From Halorarius halobius (lineage in GTDB: Archaea; Halobacteriota; Halobacteria; Halobacteriales; Haloarculaceae), in contig NZ_CP101161.1 in NCBI RefSeq assembly GCF_024298865.1, positions 3,555,227 through 3,619,226 on the forward strand: a stretch of DNA of 64,000 nucleotides, given 5' to 3'. Position 1 is the stretch's first letter. Every line of letters starts with the position of its first letter. This document shows positions 51,595-60,975 of this stretch, one piece after another. Position numbers and translations under genes: made by a program. The notes below the pieces were generated by a model. That model searched no databases. It was not told the origin of the DNA and saw only the letters and a program-made list of their open reading frames with translations.

Positions 51595-52334
51595 ACGCCC
51601 AGATAGCGCTGGCGCGTCTCCTCGTCGGCCTCCAGTTCGTCGGCCGTTCCCTCGAACACGACCTCTCCCTGGTCGACGACGTAGGCGCTGTCGGCTATCT
51701 TCGTCGCGGCGACGGCGTTCTGCTCGACCAGCAGGATGGTCTTGCCGTCCTCGCGGATGCGCTGGATTGCGGCCTCGACGCTCTCGATAATCTGGGGTGC
51801 CAGCCCCTCGTAGGGCTCGTCCAGCAACAGCAGGTCCGTCGGCTGACGGAGCGCCCGCCCGATGGCGAGCATCTGCTGTTCGCCGCCCGACAGCGTCCCG
51901 GCCCGCTGTTTGGTCCGCTCCTCGAGCCGGGGGAAGTAGTCGTACACCTCCTCGAGGGCCATCCCCTCGCGGGTGGTGGCGACCGACCGGCCGAGCCGGT
52001 TGGAGGCGTTCCGCGACACCTCCGGGAGCCGGAGGTTCTCCGCGACGGTGAGATTCGGGAACACCCGCCGCTCCTCCGGCACCAGCGAGATGCCGCGGGC
52101 GGCGATGTCCTCGGGCGCGTCGCTCGTCACCTCCGTGCCGGCGAACTCGACCGACCCGGAGCGCACCTCGGGCGGCGTCGCTCCCGCGATACACCGGAGG
52201 GTGGTCGTCTTGCCGGCGCCGTTGCGGCCGAGCAGGGTACAGATTTCGCCCTCCTCGACGCTCATCGAGACGCCACGGAGGATGTGACTCTCGCCGTAGT
52301 GAGCGTCCACGCCGGAGAGTTCGAGCAGGCTCAC
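51591..52334 (-). CDS. livF: branched-chain amino acid-type ABC transporter, ATPase LivF
   Basis: 247 aa, GTG start overlapping livG stop (GTGA). Walker A LLGRNGAGKTTTLRCI, signature LSGGEQQMLAIGRALR, Walker B LLLLDEPYEGLAP, H-loop region LLVEQNA. Gly/Leu content and length fit LivF. With LivG it powers uptake through LivH/LivM. Fourth gene after livH, livM and livG. Confidence 0.9.
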   Translation of the reverse strand: MSLLELSGVDAHYGESHILRGVSMSVEEGEICTLLGRNGAGKTTTLRCIAGATPPEVRSGSVEFAGTEVTSDAPEDIAARGISLVPEERRVFPNLTVAENLRLPEVSRNASNRLGRSVATTREGMALEEVYDYFPRLEERTKQRAGTLSGGEQQMLAIGRALRQPTDLLLLDEPYEGLAPQIIESVEAAIQRIREDGKTILLVEQNAVAATKIADSAYVVDQGEVVFEGTADELEADEETRQRYLGV

Positions 52335-53089
52335 GCCTCGACACCTCCGAGATACGCGTCCTGGACGCTTTCATCCTCGCGAATCTCCGCCGGCGGCCCC
52401 TCGGCGATGACTTCGCCGCGGTTGAGCACGATGATGCGGTCGGAGATGCTGAACACTATCTCCATGTCGTGTTCGACGAGGAGATAGGTGAGGTCGCGAC
52501 CCTCCTTCACCTCCTCGATGAGGTCGACGGTCGCTTGCGTCTCCTCGGGCGACATGCCGGCGGTCGGCTCGTCCATCAGGAGTAGATCCGGCTCGGCGGC
52601 CAGCGCGATGCCGATTTCGAGGCGGCGCTTGTCGCCGTACGGCAGGTCCTCGGCGGGCACGTCGCGCTGGCCCCACAGCCCCACGTCGGAGAGGGTGGTG
52701 CGGGCCAGTTCGTCGACCTCGGGGTAGGAGTCGAGCCGGCTGAGGAAGTTGAACCGGAACTTCCCGTGCTCGGCGGCCAGCGACGCGATGCGGGCGTTGT
52801 CGAGGACGGACAGCTCCGGGAAGATGGAGGCCGTCTGGAACGACTTGGAGACGCCACGCTGGACCACCTCGTGGGGGTCGAGCCCCAGGATGGAGTCGCC
52901 GTCGAACCGGATGTCGCCGCTCGTCGGCTCCAGCCGCCGGGTGACGAGGTTGATGAACGTCGACTTGCCGGCGCCGTTGGGGCCGATGAGGCTGACGCGC
53001 TCGTCTTCCTCGATGGTGACGTTCACGTCGTCGGTCGCGGTGACCCCGCCGAACTGCTTGACGAGGCCCTCGGTCTCTAGCAGCGGCAT
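52331..53089 (-). CDS. livG: branched-chain amino acid-type ABC transporter, ATPase LivG
   Basis: 252 aa from ATG 53089 (GTG one codon earlier also possible). Walker A IGPNGAGKSTFINLVT, the LivG-type insert RGVSKSFQTASIFPELSVLD, Walker B DLLLMDEPTAGMSPEETQAT, and the switch His in LLVEHDMEIVFSISDRI. The canonical LSGG signature is degenerate here (YGDKRRLEIGIALA), as is common in LivG. Coupled to livM by a TGATG overlap. Confidence 0.9.
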   Translation of the reverse strand: MPLLETEGLVKQFGGVTATDDVNVTIEEDERVSLIGPNGAGKSTFINLVTRRLEPTSGDIRFDGDSILGLDPHEVVQRGVSKSFQTASIFPELSVLDNARIASLAAEHGKFRFNFLSRLDSYPEVDELARTTLSDVGLWGQRDVPAEDLPYGDKRRLEIGIALAAEPDLLLMDEPTAGMSPEETQATVDLIEEVKEGRDLTYLLVEHDMEIVFSISDRIIVLNRGEVIAEGPPAEIREDESVQDAYLGGVEA

Positions 53090-54213
53090 CACTCCTCACC
53101 TCCGGTGGCGGCGCCGGTGCCGACGGCGCCGCGCACCCAGTCGCGAATCGTCGTGAGCGCCCCCCAGACGCCGCTGGGGAACGACCACACGACGACGACG
53201 AACACCACGCCCAGAAGCAGGTGCCAGAGACCGCCCACGAACGTGATGAGGATGTTCGACATGTACAGGTAGAGTGCGGCGCCGACGAAGCCGCCGAACA
53301 GCGTGCCGACGCCCCCGAGGATGCTCATGATGACCACGTCGCCGCTGATTATCCAGTAGAACGACGAGGCCGACGCCGAGGAGTTGTACAGCGTGAACAG
53401 CGCGCCGGCCAGTCCGGCGAACGCGCCGGAGATGACGAACGCCATCAGCTTGTACCGCCAGACGTTGAGCCCGACGAACTCCGCGCGCTGTTCGTTCTCG
53501 CGGACGGCCCTGAACACGAGCCCGTACGGCGAGTTGAGGATGCGGTAGGCGACGGCGACCGACACCACCGCGAACAGCCCGACGACGACGTAGAGCCACG
53601 ACGGGATGATACCCAGCGGCGACAGCACGGGAACGCCCGCCGACAGGGGGATGGCCCCGAGCAACGGCGGGATGTCCAGAAGCAGGCCGTCCTCGCCGCC
53701 GGTGATGCCGCCCAGCGGGCCGAACACGGTGTAGAATATCATCTGGCCGAACGCCAGCGTCAGGATGGCGAAGTAGATGCCACCCCGGCGCAACGACAGA
53801 TAGCCGATGAGCCACGCCAGCAGGACGCTGACGACGACGCCCGCGACGACGAGTACCAGCGGGTAGCCCACGCCCGCGTACTCGACGAGCATGCCGGCGA
53901 CCATCCCGCCAGCGCCCCAGAAGGCGGCGTGGCCGAACGACAGCAGGCCGGTGAACCCGTGGAGCAAGTCGTACCCCATCACGAAGATGCCCCAGATGAG
54001 GATGAGCGTCGTCAGCGCGGCGTAGCCGTTCAGCAGAGTGCTGACGACCGGCGCTTCGGCGAACAGGTACGGGAACACCAGCACGCCCAGCAGGGTGATG
54101 CCGACGATGCGGAGCTCGTCGCGGCCCAGAAACGTCGGCGAGGAGTCCCCGACCAGTTCTTCGTCCGCCTGGGCGGTCGCGCCGCCGTCGGTCTCGACGT
54201 TCGGGTCGGTCAC
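53089..54213 (-). CDS. livM: branched-chain amino acid-type ABC transporter, permease LivM
   Basis: 374 aa, GTG start overlapping livH stop. About ten membrane segments with the permease loop YLSLRRGGIYFAILTLAFGQ and RAVRENEQRAEFVGLNVWRY, both typical of LivM. The N-terminus (MTDPNVETDGGATAQADEEL) is acidic and cytoplasmic. Forms the pore with LivH. Confidence 0.9.
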   Translation of the reverse strand: MTDPNVETDGGATAQADEELVGDSSPTFLGRDELRIVGITLLGVLVFPYLFAEAPVVSTLLNGYAALTTLILIWGIFVMGYDLLHGFTGLLSFGHAAFWGAGGMVAGMLVEYAGVGYPLVLVVAGVVVSVLLAWLIGYLSLRRGGIYFAILTLAFGQMIFYTVFGPLGGITGGEDGLLLDIPPLLGAIPLSAGVPVLSPLGIIPSWLYVVVGLFAVVSVAVAYRILNSPYGLVFRAVRENEQRAEFVGLNVWRYKLMAFVISGAFAGLAGALFTLYNSSASASSFYWIISGDVVIMSILGGVGTLFGGFVGAALYLYMSNILITFVGGLWHLLLGVVFVVVVWSFPSGVWGALTTIRDWVRGAVGTGAATGGEE

Positions 54214-55160
54214 GCGCCGACCACCTCCTCGCCGAGCAGGCCCTGTGGCCGGACCAGCAGGATGACCGCCGCGATGGCGTAGATGCCCACCTTCGACCAG
54301 GGCGCGAGGTTGTACGCGCCGATGGACGTCTGGATGAGCACCGCCTGGGTCATCCCGAGCGTCAGTCCTGCGAGGACGGCCCCCCGGATGGAGCCGACCC
54401 CGCCGATGACGACGGTGAGGAACGCCGGAACCAGGATGTCGGTGCCTGCGCTCGGGTTAATCGGGGACAGTGGCCCGCCGACGACGCCCGCGACGCCCGC
54501 GAGCGCGGAACCGATGCCGAACACGACCAGATACGGCCGCGTGATTTTGATGCCGAGCAGGCGGACCATCTCGGCGTCGACCGTGCCCGCGCGCACGACC
54601 AGCCCGAAGTCGGTGTACTCGACGAGCGCGTAGACGCCGGCGACCAGAACGGCCGTGATGACGACGATGTAGACGCGCCACTCCGAGATGGCGATGCCCG
54701 GAATCGGGATGGGGCCGCTGGCCCAGGCCGGCTGGTCGAACGGCTGACTGCTCGACCCGAAGGTGACCCGCAGTATCTCCTGGACGATGATGGCGAGCCC
54801 GAAGGTGACGAGTATCTGGTCGGTGTCGGGTCGGTCGTAGAACTTCCGAGCGATGAACCGCTCGAACAGCAGACCGACCGCGAACACCACGACCGACACC
54901 GCGACGAGCGCGACGATGAAGCCGGCCCCGAGCCCGAGCTGTGAGAGGCCGAGCGCGGTGGCGTACCCCTCGTGGACGGTGATGCCCTGCGCGACGTACA
55001 GCCCGAAGTAGGCGCCGATGATGTACAGTGCGCCGTGTGCGAAGTTGACGAAATCGAGGGTCCCGAGGATGATCGACAGCCCGACCGCGAGCAGGACGTA
55101 GATGGCACCCTGCTGGAACCCGTTCAACAGTATCGAGACGACGTCCGTGGCGAGGCTCAC
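54210..55160 (-). CDS. livH: branched-chain amino acid-type ABC transporter, permease LivH
   Basis: 316 aa from GTG 55160 (MSLATDVVSILLNGFQQGAI). LivH hallmarks: YVLLAVGLSIILGTLDFVNF (with A-H-G-A-L-Y-I-I-G-A-Y), RAGTVDAEMVRLLGIKITRP and GGVGSIRGAVLAGLTLGMTQ. About eight membrane spans. First cotranscribed transporter gene 66 bp after the binding-protein gene. Confidence 0.9.
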   Translation of the reverse strand: MSLATDVVSILLNGFQQGAIYVLLAVGLSIILGTLDFVNFAHGALYIIGAYFGLYVAQGITVHEGYATALGLSQLGLGAGFIVALVAVSVVVFAVGLLFERFIARKFYDRPDTDQILVTFGLAIIVQEILRVTFGSSSQPFDQPAWASGPIPIPGIAISEWRVYIVVITAVLVAGVYALVEYTDFGLVVRAGTVDAEMVRLLGIKITRPYLVVFGIGSALAGVAGVVGGPLSPINPSAGTDILVPAFLTVVIGGVGSIRGAVLAGLTLGMTQAVLIQTSIGAYNLAPWSKVGIYAIAAVILLVRPQGLLGEEVVGA

Positions 55161-55226
55161 GATACCACCCCGGCGGACGTAGTTGTTGGCATGTTCATGT
55201 GCGTGAATGAGGATGGGGGGAGGTCG

Positions 55227-56561
55227 CTACTTGTAGGGGCCCAGCTCACACTCCGCGGCCGGTCCCTCGTCGCAGCCGTAGGTGACCTTCTCCGCGTCGG
55301 TGAGGTTGACGATCTCGTAGTAGTTGCCCGTCTCGATTTCGTCGCCGGGCAGGCCGCGGACGACCGGCACCGCCCGCTGGGCCTGGTGGTCGCAAGCCCG
55401 CATCGTCTCCTGGCCCATGCCGATGTTGTCGTACTGGTACCCCTCCAGTTCGCGGATGACGTCCGGCGGGTAGAACGACCCCGCGCGCTCGACGGCCGCC
55501 GCGTACTGGAGCGTCTGCGCGTACGCGAGCTGTGCCGGCCCCGAAGGGACGCGGTCGTACGCCTCCTGGAACACCTGCGTGAACTGGTTGGACGGCTCGT
55601 TGTCGATGGCGGAGTCCCACGCGACGGTGCCGAACACGCCGGAGATGGCGTCGCCCGCCGCCTCGGCCATCGGCCGGTTGTACAGCGGGACGACGATGGT
55701 CATCTCGTCTTTGAGCCCGGCGTCGACGGCCTGCTGGAGCGAGTTCGCCAGGTCCAGCCCGTAGTGGTCGAGCAGGAGCACGTCCGCCTCGGAGTTCGAC
55801 GCCTCCGAGAGGTACGACGAGTAGTCCTTCGTCCCCAGCGGCGTCGCCACCGAGTCGACCTGCTCCCAGCCGGCGTCCTCGGTGAGGAACTGGCGCATCG
55901 ACTGCTCGACGGACTGGCCCCACGTGTAGTCGGCGTACAGCTGGTAGAACTTGTTGTCCGAGCCGTACTCCTCCTGGAGGACGGGCGTCAGCGCCCGCGC
56001 GGTGTGGTAGGCGTCGAACACCTCCCGGAACCCGTATCGGACACAGTCCTTCCCGGTCGTCGCGTTGGAGTGGGTCAGACACGCCATGAACAGCACCTTC
56101 TGGTTCTGACACTCCGCCTGAACGTTGACCGCGACCGACGACGACGAGCCGCCGGAGATCATGATGGCGTTGTCCCGCTGGATGAGCTGGCGGGCGTTCT
56201 CCTTGGCCTTCGTCTTGTCCGTCTCCGTGTCGGTCGACTTGTAGTCGATGGTGTAGTCGAGTACGCCGTCACCCGACAGGTCGTCGAACTGGGAGTCGAC
56301 CCAGCCACCCCCGTTGTTGAGATGCTCCACCGCGAGCTTGTACGCCCGCAGTTCGTCCTGGCCCTCCGACCCGTAGGGGCCCGACAGCGGGACGTTGAAC
56401 CCGAACGTCGCCGTGTCGCCCTCGATGGGGTAGTTCCCGACCGATTCCTTCGAGCCACTGCCGCTCGTGAGTGAGTCCGTACAGCCGGCGAGCCCGGCGA
56501 TGCCGGTCGCGCCAGCCGCCTTCATCACGTCACGTCGCGTGCGATTGCTATTGTCCCTCAC
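55227..56561 (-). CDS. livK: Tat-exported substrate-binding lipoprotein of the Liv-type transporter
   Basis: 444 aa from GTG 56561. Signal RTRRDVMKAAGATGIAGLAG followed by Cys: twin Arg plus lipobox. Type I periplasmic-binding fold: FGFNVPLSGPYGSEGQDELR, MISGGSSSSVAVNVQAECQN, FYQLYADYTWGQSVEQSMRQ, DVLLLDHYGLDLANSLQQA. Several Cys residues occur (ECQNQ, TGKDCVR, MRACDH, TYGCDEG). Similar proteins bind branched-chain amino acids, amides or short carboxylates; the ligand cannot be fixed. A TATA box about 30 bp before the GTG supports this start over the TTG at 56576. Confidence 0.85.
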   Translation of the reverse strand: MRDNSNRTRRDVMKAAGATGIAGLAGCTDSLTSGSGSKESVGNYPIEGDTATFGFNVPLSGPYGSEGQDELRAYKLAVEHLNNGGGWVDSQFDDLSGDGVLDYTIDYKSTDTETDKTKAKENARQLIQRDNAIMISGGSSSSVAVNVQAECQNQKVLFMACLTHSNATTGKDCVRYGFREVFDAYHTARALTPVLQEEYGSDNKFYQLYADYTWGQSVEQSMRQFLTEDAGWEQVDSVATPLGTKDYSSYLSEASNSEADVLLLDHYGLDLANSLQQAVDAGLKDEMTIVVPLYNRPMAEAAGDAISGVFGTVAWDSAIDNEPSNQFTQVFQEAYDRVPSGPAQLAYAQTLQYAAAVERAGSFYPPDVIRELEGYQYDNIGMGQETMRACDHQAQRAVPVVRGLPGDEIETGNYYEIVNLTDAEKVTYGCDEGPAAECELGPYK

Positions 56562-56587
56562 GGCACCCAATAGCAAAGCACAGGACC

Positions 56588-56595
56588 TTATAAAA
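56588..56595 (-). promoter_or_regulatory. TATA box of the livK-livHMGF operon
   Basis: TTATAAAA on the + strand (TTTTATAA in the direction of transcription), 27-34 bp before the GTG of livK, the standard archaeal spacing for a leaderless transcript. AT-rich DNA around it contrasts with the surrounding GC. Confidence 0.6.
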
Positions 56596-56711
56596 GAACA
56601 GGATAATTATGTTAAACCCGGTCTCGGACGGCCGAGCGTCGGTAGAACGCACCCTTCAGAAAAAATTTATATGTATCTATTCGAGCGGGCTGACCCGCCG
56701 TTTCGGGGTCG

Positions 56712-58697
56712 TCAGTCGCCGTGCATCTGGTCGCGTATCTGTTCGGGGACCGAGGGGTCACGGAGCGTGGTCGTGTCGCCCAGTTCCTGCTCGTTCGAGA
56801 TGTTCTCCAGCAGGCGCCGCATGATCTTGCCCGACCGGGTCTTCGGCAGGTCGTCGACGAAGATGACGTTCGCCGGCCGCGCGAACTTCCCGATTTCGTC
56901 CTCGACGGCCGCGACTATCTCCTCCTTGACGGCGTCCGTCTCCTCGACGCCCTCGCGGACGACGACGTACACGTCGGGCACCTCGCCTTTCTCGGCGTCC
57001 TCGCGGGCCGCGACCGCCGCCTCGGCGACCTTCTCGACCTCCGCGACCGCCGACTCGAGTTCCATCGTGCCGAGGCGGTGGCCCGCGACGTTCATCACGT
57101 CGTCGAGCCGACCGAGGATGCGCCAGTAGCCGTCCTGGGCCTGGACCGCGCCGTCGCCGGCCTTGTAGTTCCAGTCGGTCCAGTCGTCGGAGTCCGTATC
57201 GGAGAAGTCCTCCCAGTAGGTGGAGATGAACCGCTCGTCGTTGCCGTACACCGTCTGGAGCATCGACGGCCACGGTCGCTCGATGATGAGGTTGCCGGCT
57301 TTCCCACTTGCGGGTTCGAGTTTCTCGCCGCCGTCGTCGACGAGCGCCGGTTCGATTCCGGGACAGGCCTTGCCCGCGCTCCCGGGCTTCATGTCCTCGA
57401 GCGCGGGGAGGTTCGTGATGAGGTGGCCGCCCGTCTCGGTCTGCCACCAGGTGTCGACGATGACGGCGTCCTCGTCGCCGATGTGCTTGTAGTACCACAG
57501 CCACGCCTCCGGCTGGATTGGCTCGCCGACGGTCGTCATGTGCCGGAAGTCGAAGTCGTACTCCTCGGGGTACTCCGGGCCCCACTTCATGAACATCCGC
57601 ACCGCCGTCGGCGAGGTGTGGAAGATGTCCACGTCGTACCGCTCGGCTATCTCCCAGATGCGACCCTTGTGGGGGTGGTCGGGCGTGTCCTCGTACATCA
57701 CCGAGGTGGTGCCCAGCGCCAGCGGGCCGTAGACGATGTAGGAGTGGCCGGTAATCCAGCCGATGTCGGCGGCACACCAGTAGGTGTCGCCCGGCTTGAT
57801 GTCCAGGACGTTCTTCGAGGTGGCCGCCACGTACGCGAGGTAGCCACCGGTGCGGTGTTGACACCCCTTCGGCTTGCCCGTCGTCCCCGACGTGTACATC
57901 AGGAACAGCGGGTCCTCGGCGTCGCGGCTCACCGGCTCGACCCGCTCGCGCTCGTGCTCGTCGAGGAGGCTCTCGACGTCCGTGTAGTCGTCGCTGACCT
58001 CGTCGCTGGGCTCCTCGTGGCGGCTCCACGCGAGCACCTGCGGGTCGCGGTCCATCTCCTCGAGCGCCTCGTCGGTCTTCTCGATGTGGTCGAGGAACTC
58101 GCCGCGCCGGTAGTAGCCGTCGATGGTGACGACGTAGTCGGAGTCGGCGCTGTCGACCCGCTCGGCGAGCGCCGACGCCGAGAACCCCGCGAACACGACG
58201 GAGTGGGGCGCGCCGATGCGGGCACACGCCAGCATCGTGATGGGGAGCGCGGGTACCATCGGCAGGTGGACGGTGACGACGTCGTCCTCCTCGACCCCCT
58301 GCGAGCGGAGCGCCGCCGCCATCTCGTTGACGCGCCGATGGAGGTCCTGATAGGTGATGTTCTCCTGCTCGCCGTCGGAGCCCTCCCACAGCAGTGCCGT
58401 CTGGTTCTTCCGCTCGTCGAGATGTCGGTCGACGCAGTTGTACGAGGCGTTGAGTTTCCCGCCGACGAACCACTCGAAGAACGGCGGGTTCGACCCGTCG
58501 AACACCTCGTCCCAGCGCTCGTCCCAGTCGAGAAGTTCGGCGTACTGCTCGAACCCGTCGGGGAACTCCCCGACCTCGTCGTAGATGTCCGGGTCGGAGG
58601 CGTTCGCCTGCCCGACGAACTTCGCGGGCGGGCGGAAGTAGTCCTGCTCGTGTAGCCGTGCTTCGATGGTCGCATCGGCGTCCGGTTGCTCCGACAT
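56712..58697 (-). CDS. acs: acetyl-CoA synthetase (AMP-forming)
   Basis: 661 aa from ATG 58697 (MSEQPDADATIEARLHEQDY). The Acs N-terminal linker FVGGKLNASYNCVDRHL is present; ATP-binding LFLMYTSGTTGKPKG; acetate-pocket region DTWWQTETGGHLITNLPA; hinge RLDDVMNVAGHRLGTMELES; catalytic Lys in KTRSGKIMRRLLENI. Full length for the Acs family. Converts acetate (perhaps propionate) to its CoA ester with ATP. A TATA-like ATTAATACGG lies about 30 bp upstream. Located between the liv operon and a Bat-type regulator. Confidence 0.92.
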   Translation of the reverse strand: MSEQPDADATIEARLHEQDYFRPPAKFVGQANASDPDIYDEVGEFPDGFEQYAELLDWDERWDEVFDGSNPPFFEWFVGGKLNASYNCVDRHLDERKNQTALLWEGSDGEQENITYQDLHRRVNEMAAALRSQGVEEDDVVTVHLPMVPALPITMLACARIGAPHSVVFAGFSASALAERVDSADSDYVVTIDGYYRRGEFLDHIEKTDEALEEMDRDPQVLAWSRHEEPSDEVSDDYTDVESLLDEHERERVEPVSRDAEDPLFLMYTSGTTGKPKGCQHRTGGYLAYVAATSKNVLDIKPGDTYWCAADIGWITGHSYIVYGPLALGTTSVMYEDTPDHPHKGRIWEIAERYDVDIFHTSPTAVRMFMKWGPEYPEEYDFDFRHMTTVGEPIQPEAWLWYYKHIGDEDAVIVDTWWQTETGGHLITNLPALEDMKPGSAGKACPGIEPALVDDGGEKLEPASGKAGNLIIERPWPSMLQTVYGNDERFISTYWEDFSDTDSDDWTDWNYKAGDGAVQAQDGYWRILGRLDDVMNVAGHRLGTMELESAVAEVEKVAEAAVAAREDAEKGEVPDVYVVVREGVEETDAVKEEIVAAVEDEIGKFARPANVIFVDDLPKTRSGKIMRRLLENISNEQELGDTTTLRDPSVPEQIRDQMHGD

Positions 58698-58774
58698 GCT
58701 ATACCGTAGCGTGACCAACCACCGTATTAATCCCGACCCCTAACTATGCAAACCGCACGGCGGGAAGGTCGTCG

Positions 58775-60835
58775 CTACGCATCGCCGTCCTCGAAGAACG
58801 CCGCGAGCAGTTTCCGCTGGGCCCGCCGCAGGTGGTTGTGTAGCGTCGGCGAGGAGACGCCGATGGAGTCAGCCAGCTCCTCGGCGGTCGACCCCCGCGG
58901 CCAGTCGAAGTAGCCGGCGTGGTAGGCCGCCTGTAACACCGACCGCTGTTTCGACGTGAGCCGCTCCTCGATGGCGCGCCGGAACTCCAGGGGCGTGTCG
59001 ACCGACCGCTCGACCTCCCGCTTTGCGACCATGTCGACCGTCGGATACGCCTCGGTGATGCCCGTCGCCAACTCGCGGACGTCGACGCTCGGCGCCACCT
59101 CACAGACCGCCCGGACGTGTCCCCCCTCGACGACGAGGTCCGTGAGATTCGCCCCCCAGTCGACGAGCGCGCCCGGAAGCGAGTCGCCGTCGGCGGTCAC
59201 CTCCAGTAGCGACTCGTCGCTGTAGTCGGCGATGAGCCGCGCGCTCGTCGCCGCCGCCTCGACGGTCGACAGCGCCTCCGCCGGTGGGACACCCGAGACG
59301 GTGACGTAGTACAGGAGCGACCCCCCTTCCAGCGGCACCAGCCCCTCGACCCGGATGTGACAGTCCAGCGCGGCCGACGCCTCCGCGAACAGCGAGTCGG
59401 CGCCCGACCCCTCGAACTCCAACTCGAGGACGGCGTCGGCAAGCAGGAGCCGCTTCCACTCGACGGCCGCCAGCGCGCCACCGATGCGCTCGCCGAGCGT
59501 GGCGAGTGCGGCCCGCTCGCGGTCGCCCGCCGGGTCGGGTGCGCGCCTGACGACGGTGAGGGTGCCGTACCGCGTCTCCCCGTGAGCCAGCGGAACGGCC
59601 GCCACCGCCAGCGGCCCCTCGTCGGCGTCGACGGTGGTGGTCCGCACCTCCCGTTCGTCGAGCGCGCGGGCGGCGAGTTCCCCGGCCGGGCCGCGGGGCA
59701 CCCCCTCGGCGGCGCCGGCGGCCACCGTCGGGGGCTCGGTGTCGTCGCCGGGCGCGTCGCTCGCCCAGGCCGCAAGGAAGGCGTCGCTGTCGGCGAGACG
59801 CTGGCATGCGAGCCGGAGTACCCCCTCCCGCGTCGAGGCGTCGGCGAGGGACTCCCCGGACGCCCGCGCGGCCGCCTGCACGTCGCGGAGCCTGTCGAGC
59901 GTTCGGCGGCCCGGCGGGTCCTCGCCCTCGGCGTCGTGAGGGCGGACGGTGGCGACGAACCCGTCGGGGCGGGGCCCGCCGCCGATGGCCGCGAGCGCGA
60001 GCCGTCCGCGGATGGGGTCGCCGTCGGGGACCCGGGTCGCCACTTCGCCGGCCCACCGCTCGCCGGCGACGACCGCCTCCCACATCTCGGCGTACTCGTG
60101 TTCGGCCACCGACTCCGCGAGGTCCCGGAGTTCGCGCCCGACCGCGTCGCCGCGGTCGAGTCCCGTCACCGCCTCGAACCGATGGTTGACGTGCTCGATG
60201 ACGCCGTCGGCGTCCAGGAGCGCGGCGGGGCTATCGAGGCGGTCGAACGCCGCCCGGAACCGGTCGTCGCCGGCCGACCCGTCCCGGTCGAACGCGGCGG
60301 CGATGCGCTCCCGGTCGGGGGAGTCGTCGGCCGCGAGGCTGTCGAGTCGCCGCCAGCCCCCGACGGCCATCACCACCGACGGCGGGACGCCCGCGTCGAG
60401 ATGTCGGCGAGCGAACCGGCGCCGGAGGTCGGCCGAGGAGACGGCGGCAAGCGAGCGGTCGCCGGTCGCCTCGGCCGCGCGGTCGGCCACCTCCGAGACC
60501 AGCATCTGTATCCGGCGCGCGCTCACGTCGAACAGTCGGTCGTCGGCGCCCACCGCGTTGCTCTCCGCGTAGCGGTCGAGTTCCCGCTCCACCGCGGCGG
60601 GCAGATACACGTCCCGCGGGCCGGTCTCGCCGTCGACGGTCAGGAAGTAGTGGACCGCGCCGTCGCTGACCGTCGCCGTCACGTCACCCGGACGGACCTC
60701 GACCATCTCCCCGGGTCGGAGTCCCGTCTCGCCCGCCAGTCGGACGACGAGTCGCTCCCGGTAGGTGCCTGTCTCGCGCCGGAGCGCCCGGTAGCCGTCG
60801 CCGTCGAGTGCTACCTCCGCGTCGCCCGTCGACAT
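58775..60835 (-). CDS. Bat-type regulator with integrase-like, PAS, GAF and HTH domains
   Basis: 686 aa from ATG 60835 (MSTGDAEVALDGDGY). Residues 10-190 resemble a tyrosine-recombinase catalytic domain without the full active site (GETGLRPGEMVEVRPGDV...SADLRRRFARRHLDAG), as found in bacterio-opsin activator Bat. A PAS domain follows (RLDSPAALLDADGVIEHVNH), then GAF (TREGVLRLACQRLADSDAFL), and the C-terminal HTH-10/Bat domain (LTSKQRSVLQAAYHAGYFDW; TAEELADSIGVSSPTLHNHL). Probably senses redox or metabolic state and regulates the two flanking acetyl-CoA synthetase genes, which is inference from position. Confidence 0.85.
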   Translation of the reverse strand: MSTGDAEVALDGDGYRALRRETGTYRERLVVRLAGETGLRPGEMVEVRPGDVTATVSDGAVHYFLTVDGETGPRDVYLPAAVERELDRYAESNAVGADDRLFDVSARRIQMLVSEVADRAAEATGDRSLAAVSSADLRRRFARRHLDAGVPPSVVMAVGGWRRLDSLAADDSPDRERIAAAFDRDGSAGDDRFRAAFDRLDSPAALLDADGVIEHVNHRFEAVTGLDRGDAVGRELRDLAESVAEHEYAEMWEAVVAGERWAGEVATRVPDGDPIRGRLALAAIGGGPRPDGFVATVRPHDAEGEDPPGRRTLDRLRDVQAAARASGESLADASTREGVLRLACQRLADSDAFLAAWASDAPGDDTEPPTVAAGAAEGVPRGPAGELAARALDEREVRTTTVDADEGPLAVAAVPLAHGETRYGTLTVVRRAPDPAGDRERAALATLGERIGGALAAVEWKRLLLADAVLELEFEGSGADSLFAEASAALDCHIRVEGLVPLEGGSLLYYVTVSGVPPAEALSTVEAAATSARLIADYSDESLLEVTADGDSLPGALVDWGANLTDLVVEGGHVRAVCEVAPSVDVRELATGITEAYPTVDMVAKREVERSVDTPLEFRRAIEERLTSKQRSVLQAAYHAGYFDWPRGSTAEELADSIGVSSPTLHNHLRRAQRKLLAAFFEDGDA

Positions 60836-60975
60836 ACTTCGGTATCTCACAAGATGCCGAAATAAGTCTAGGGGAGTTACGGTGACAGTGGCGTTACACC
60901 CCGCCGGGCCCCCAGCCTGACCTGTTTCAACGACAGTTTCGACGGTCGTTTCGGGTTACACGTTCGATGCGAAAA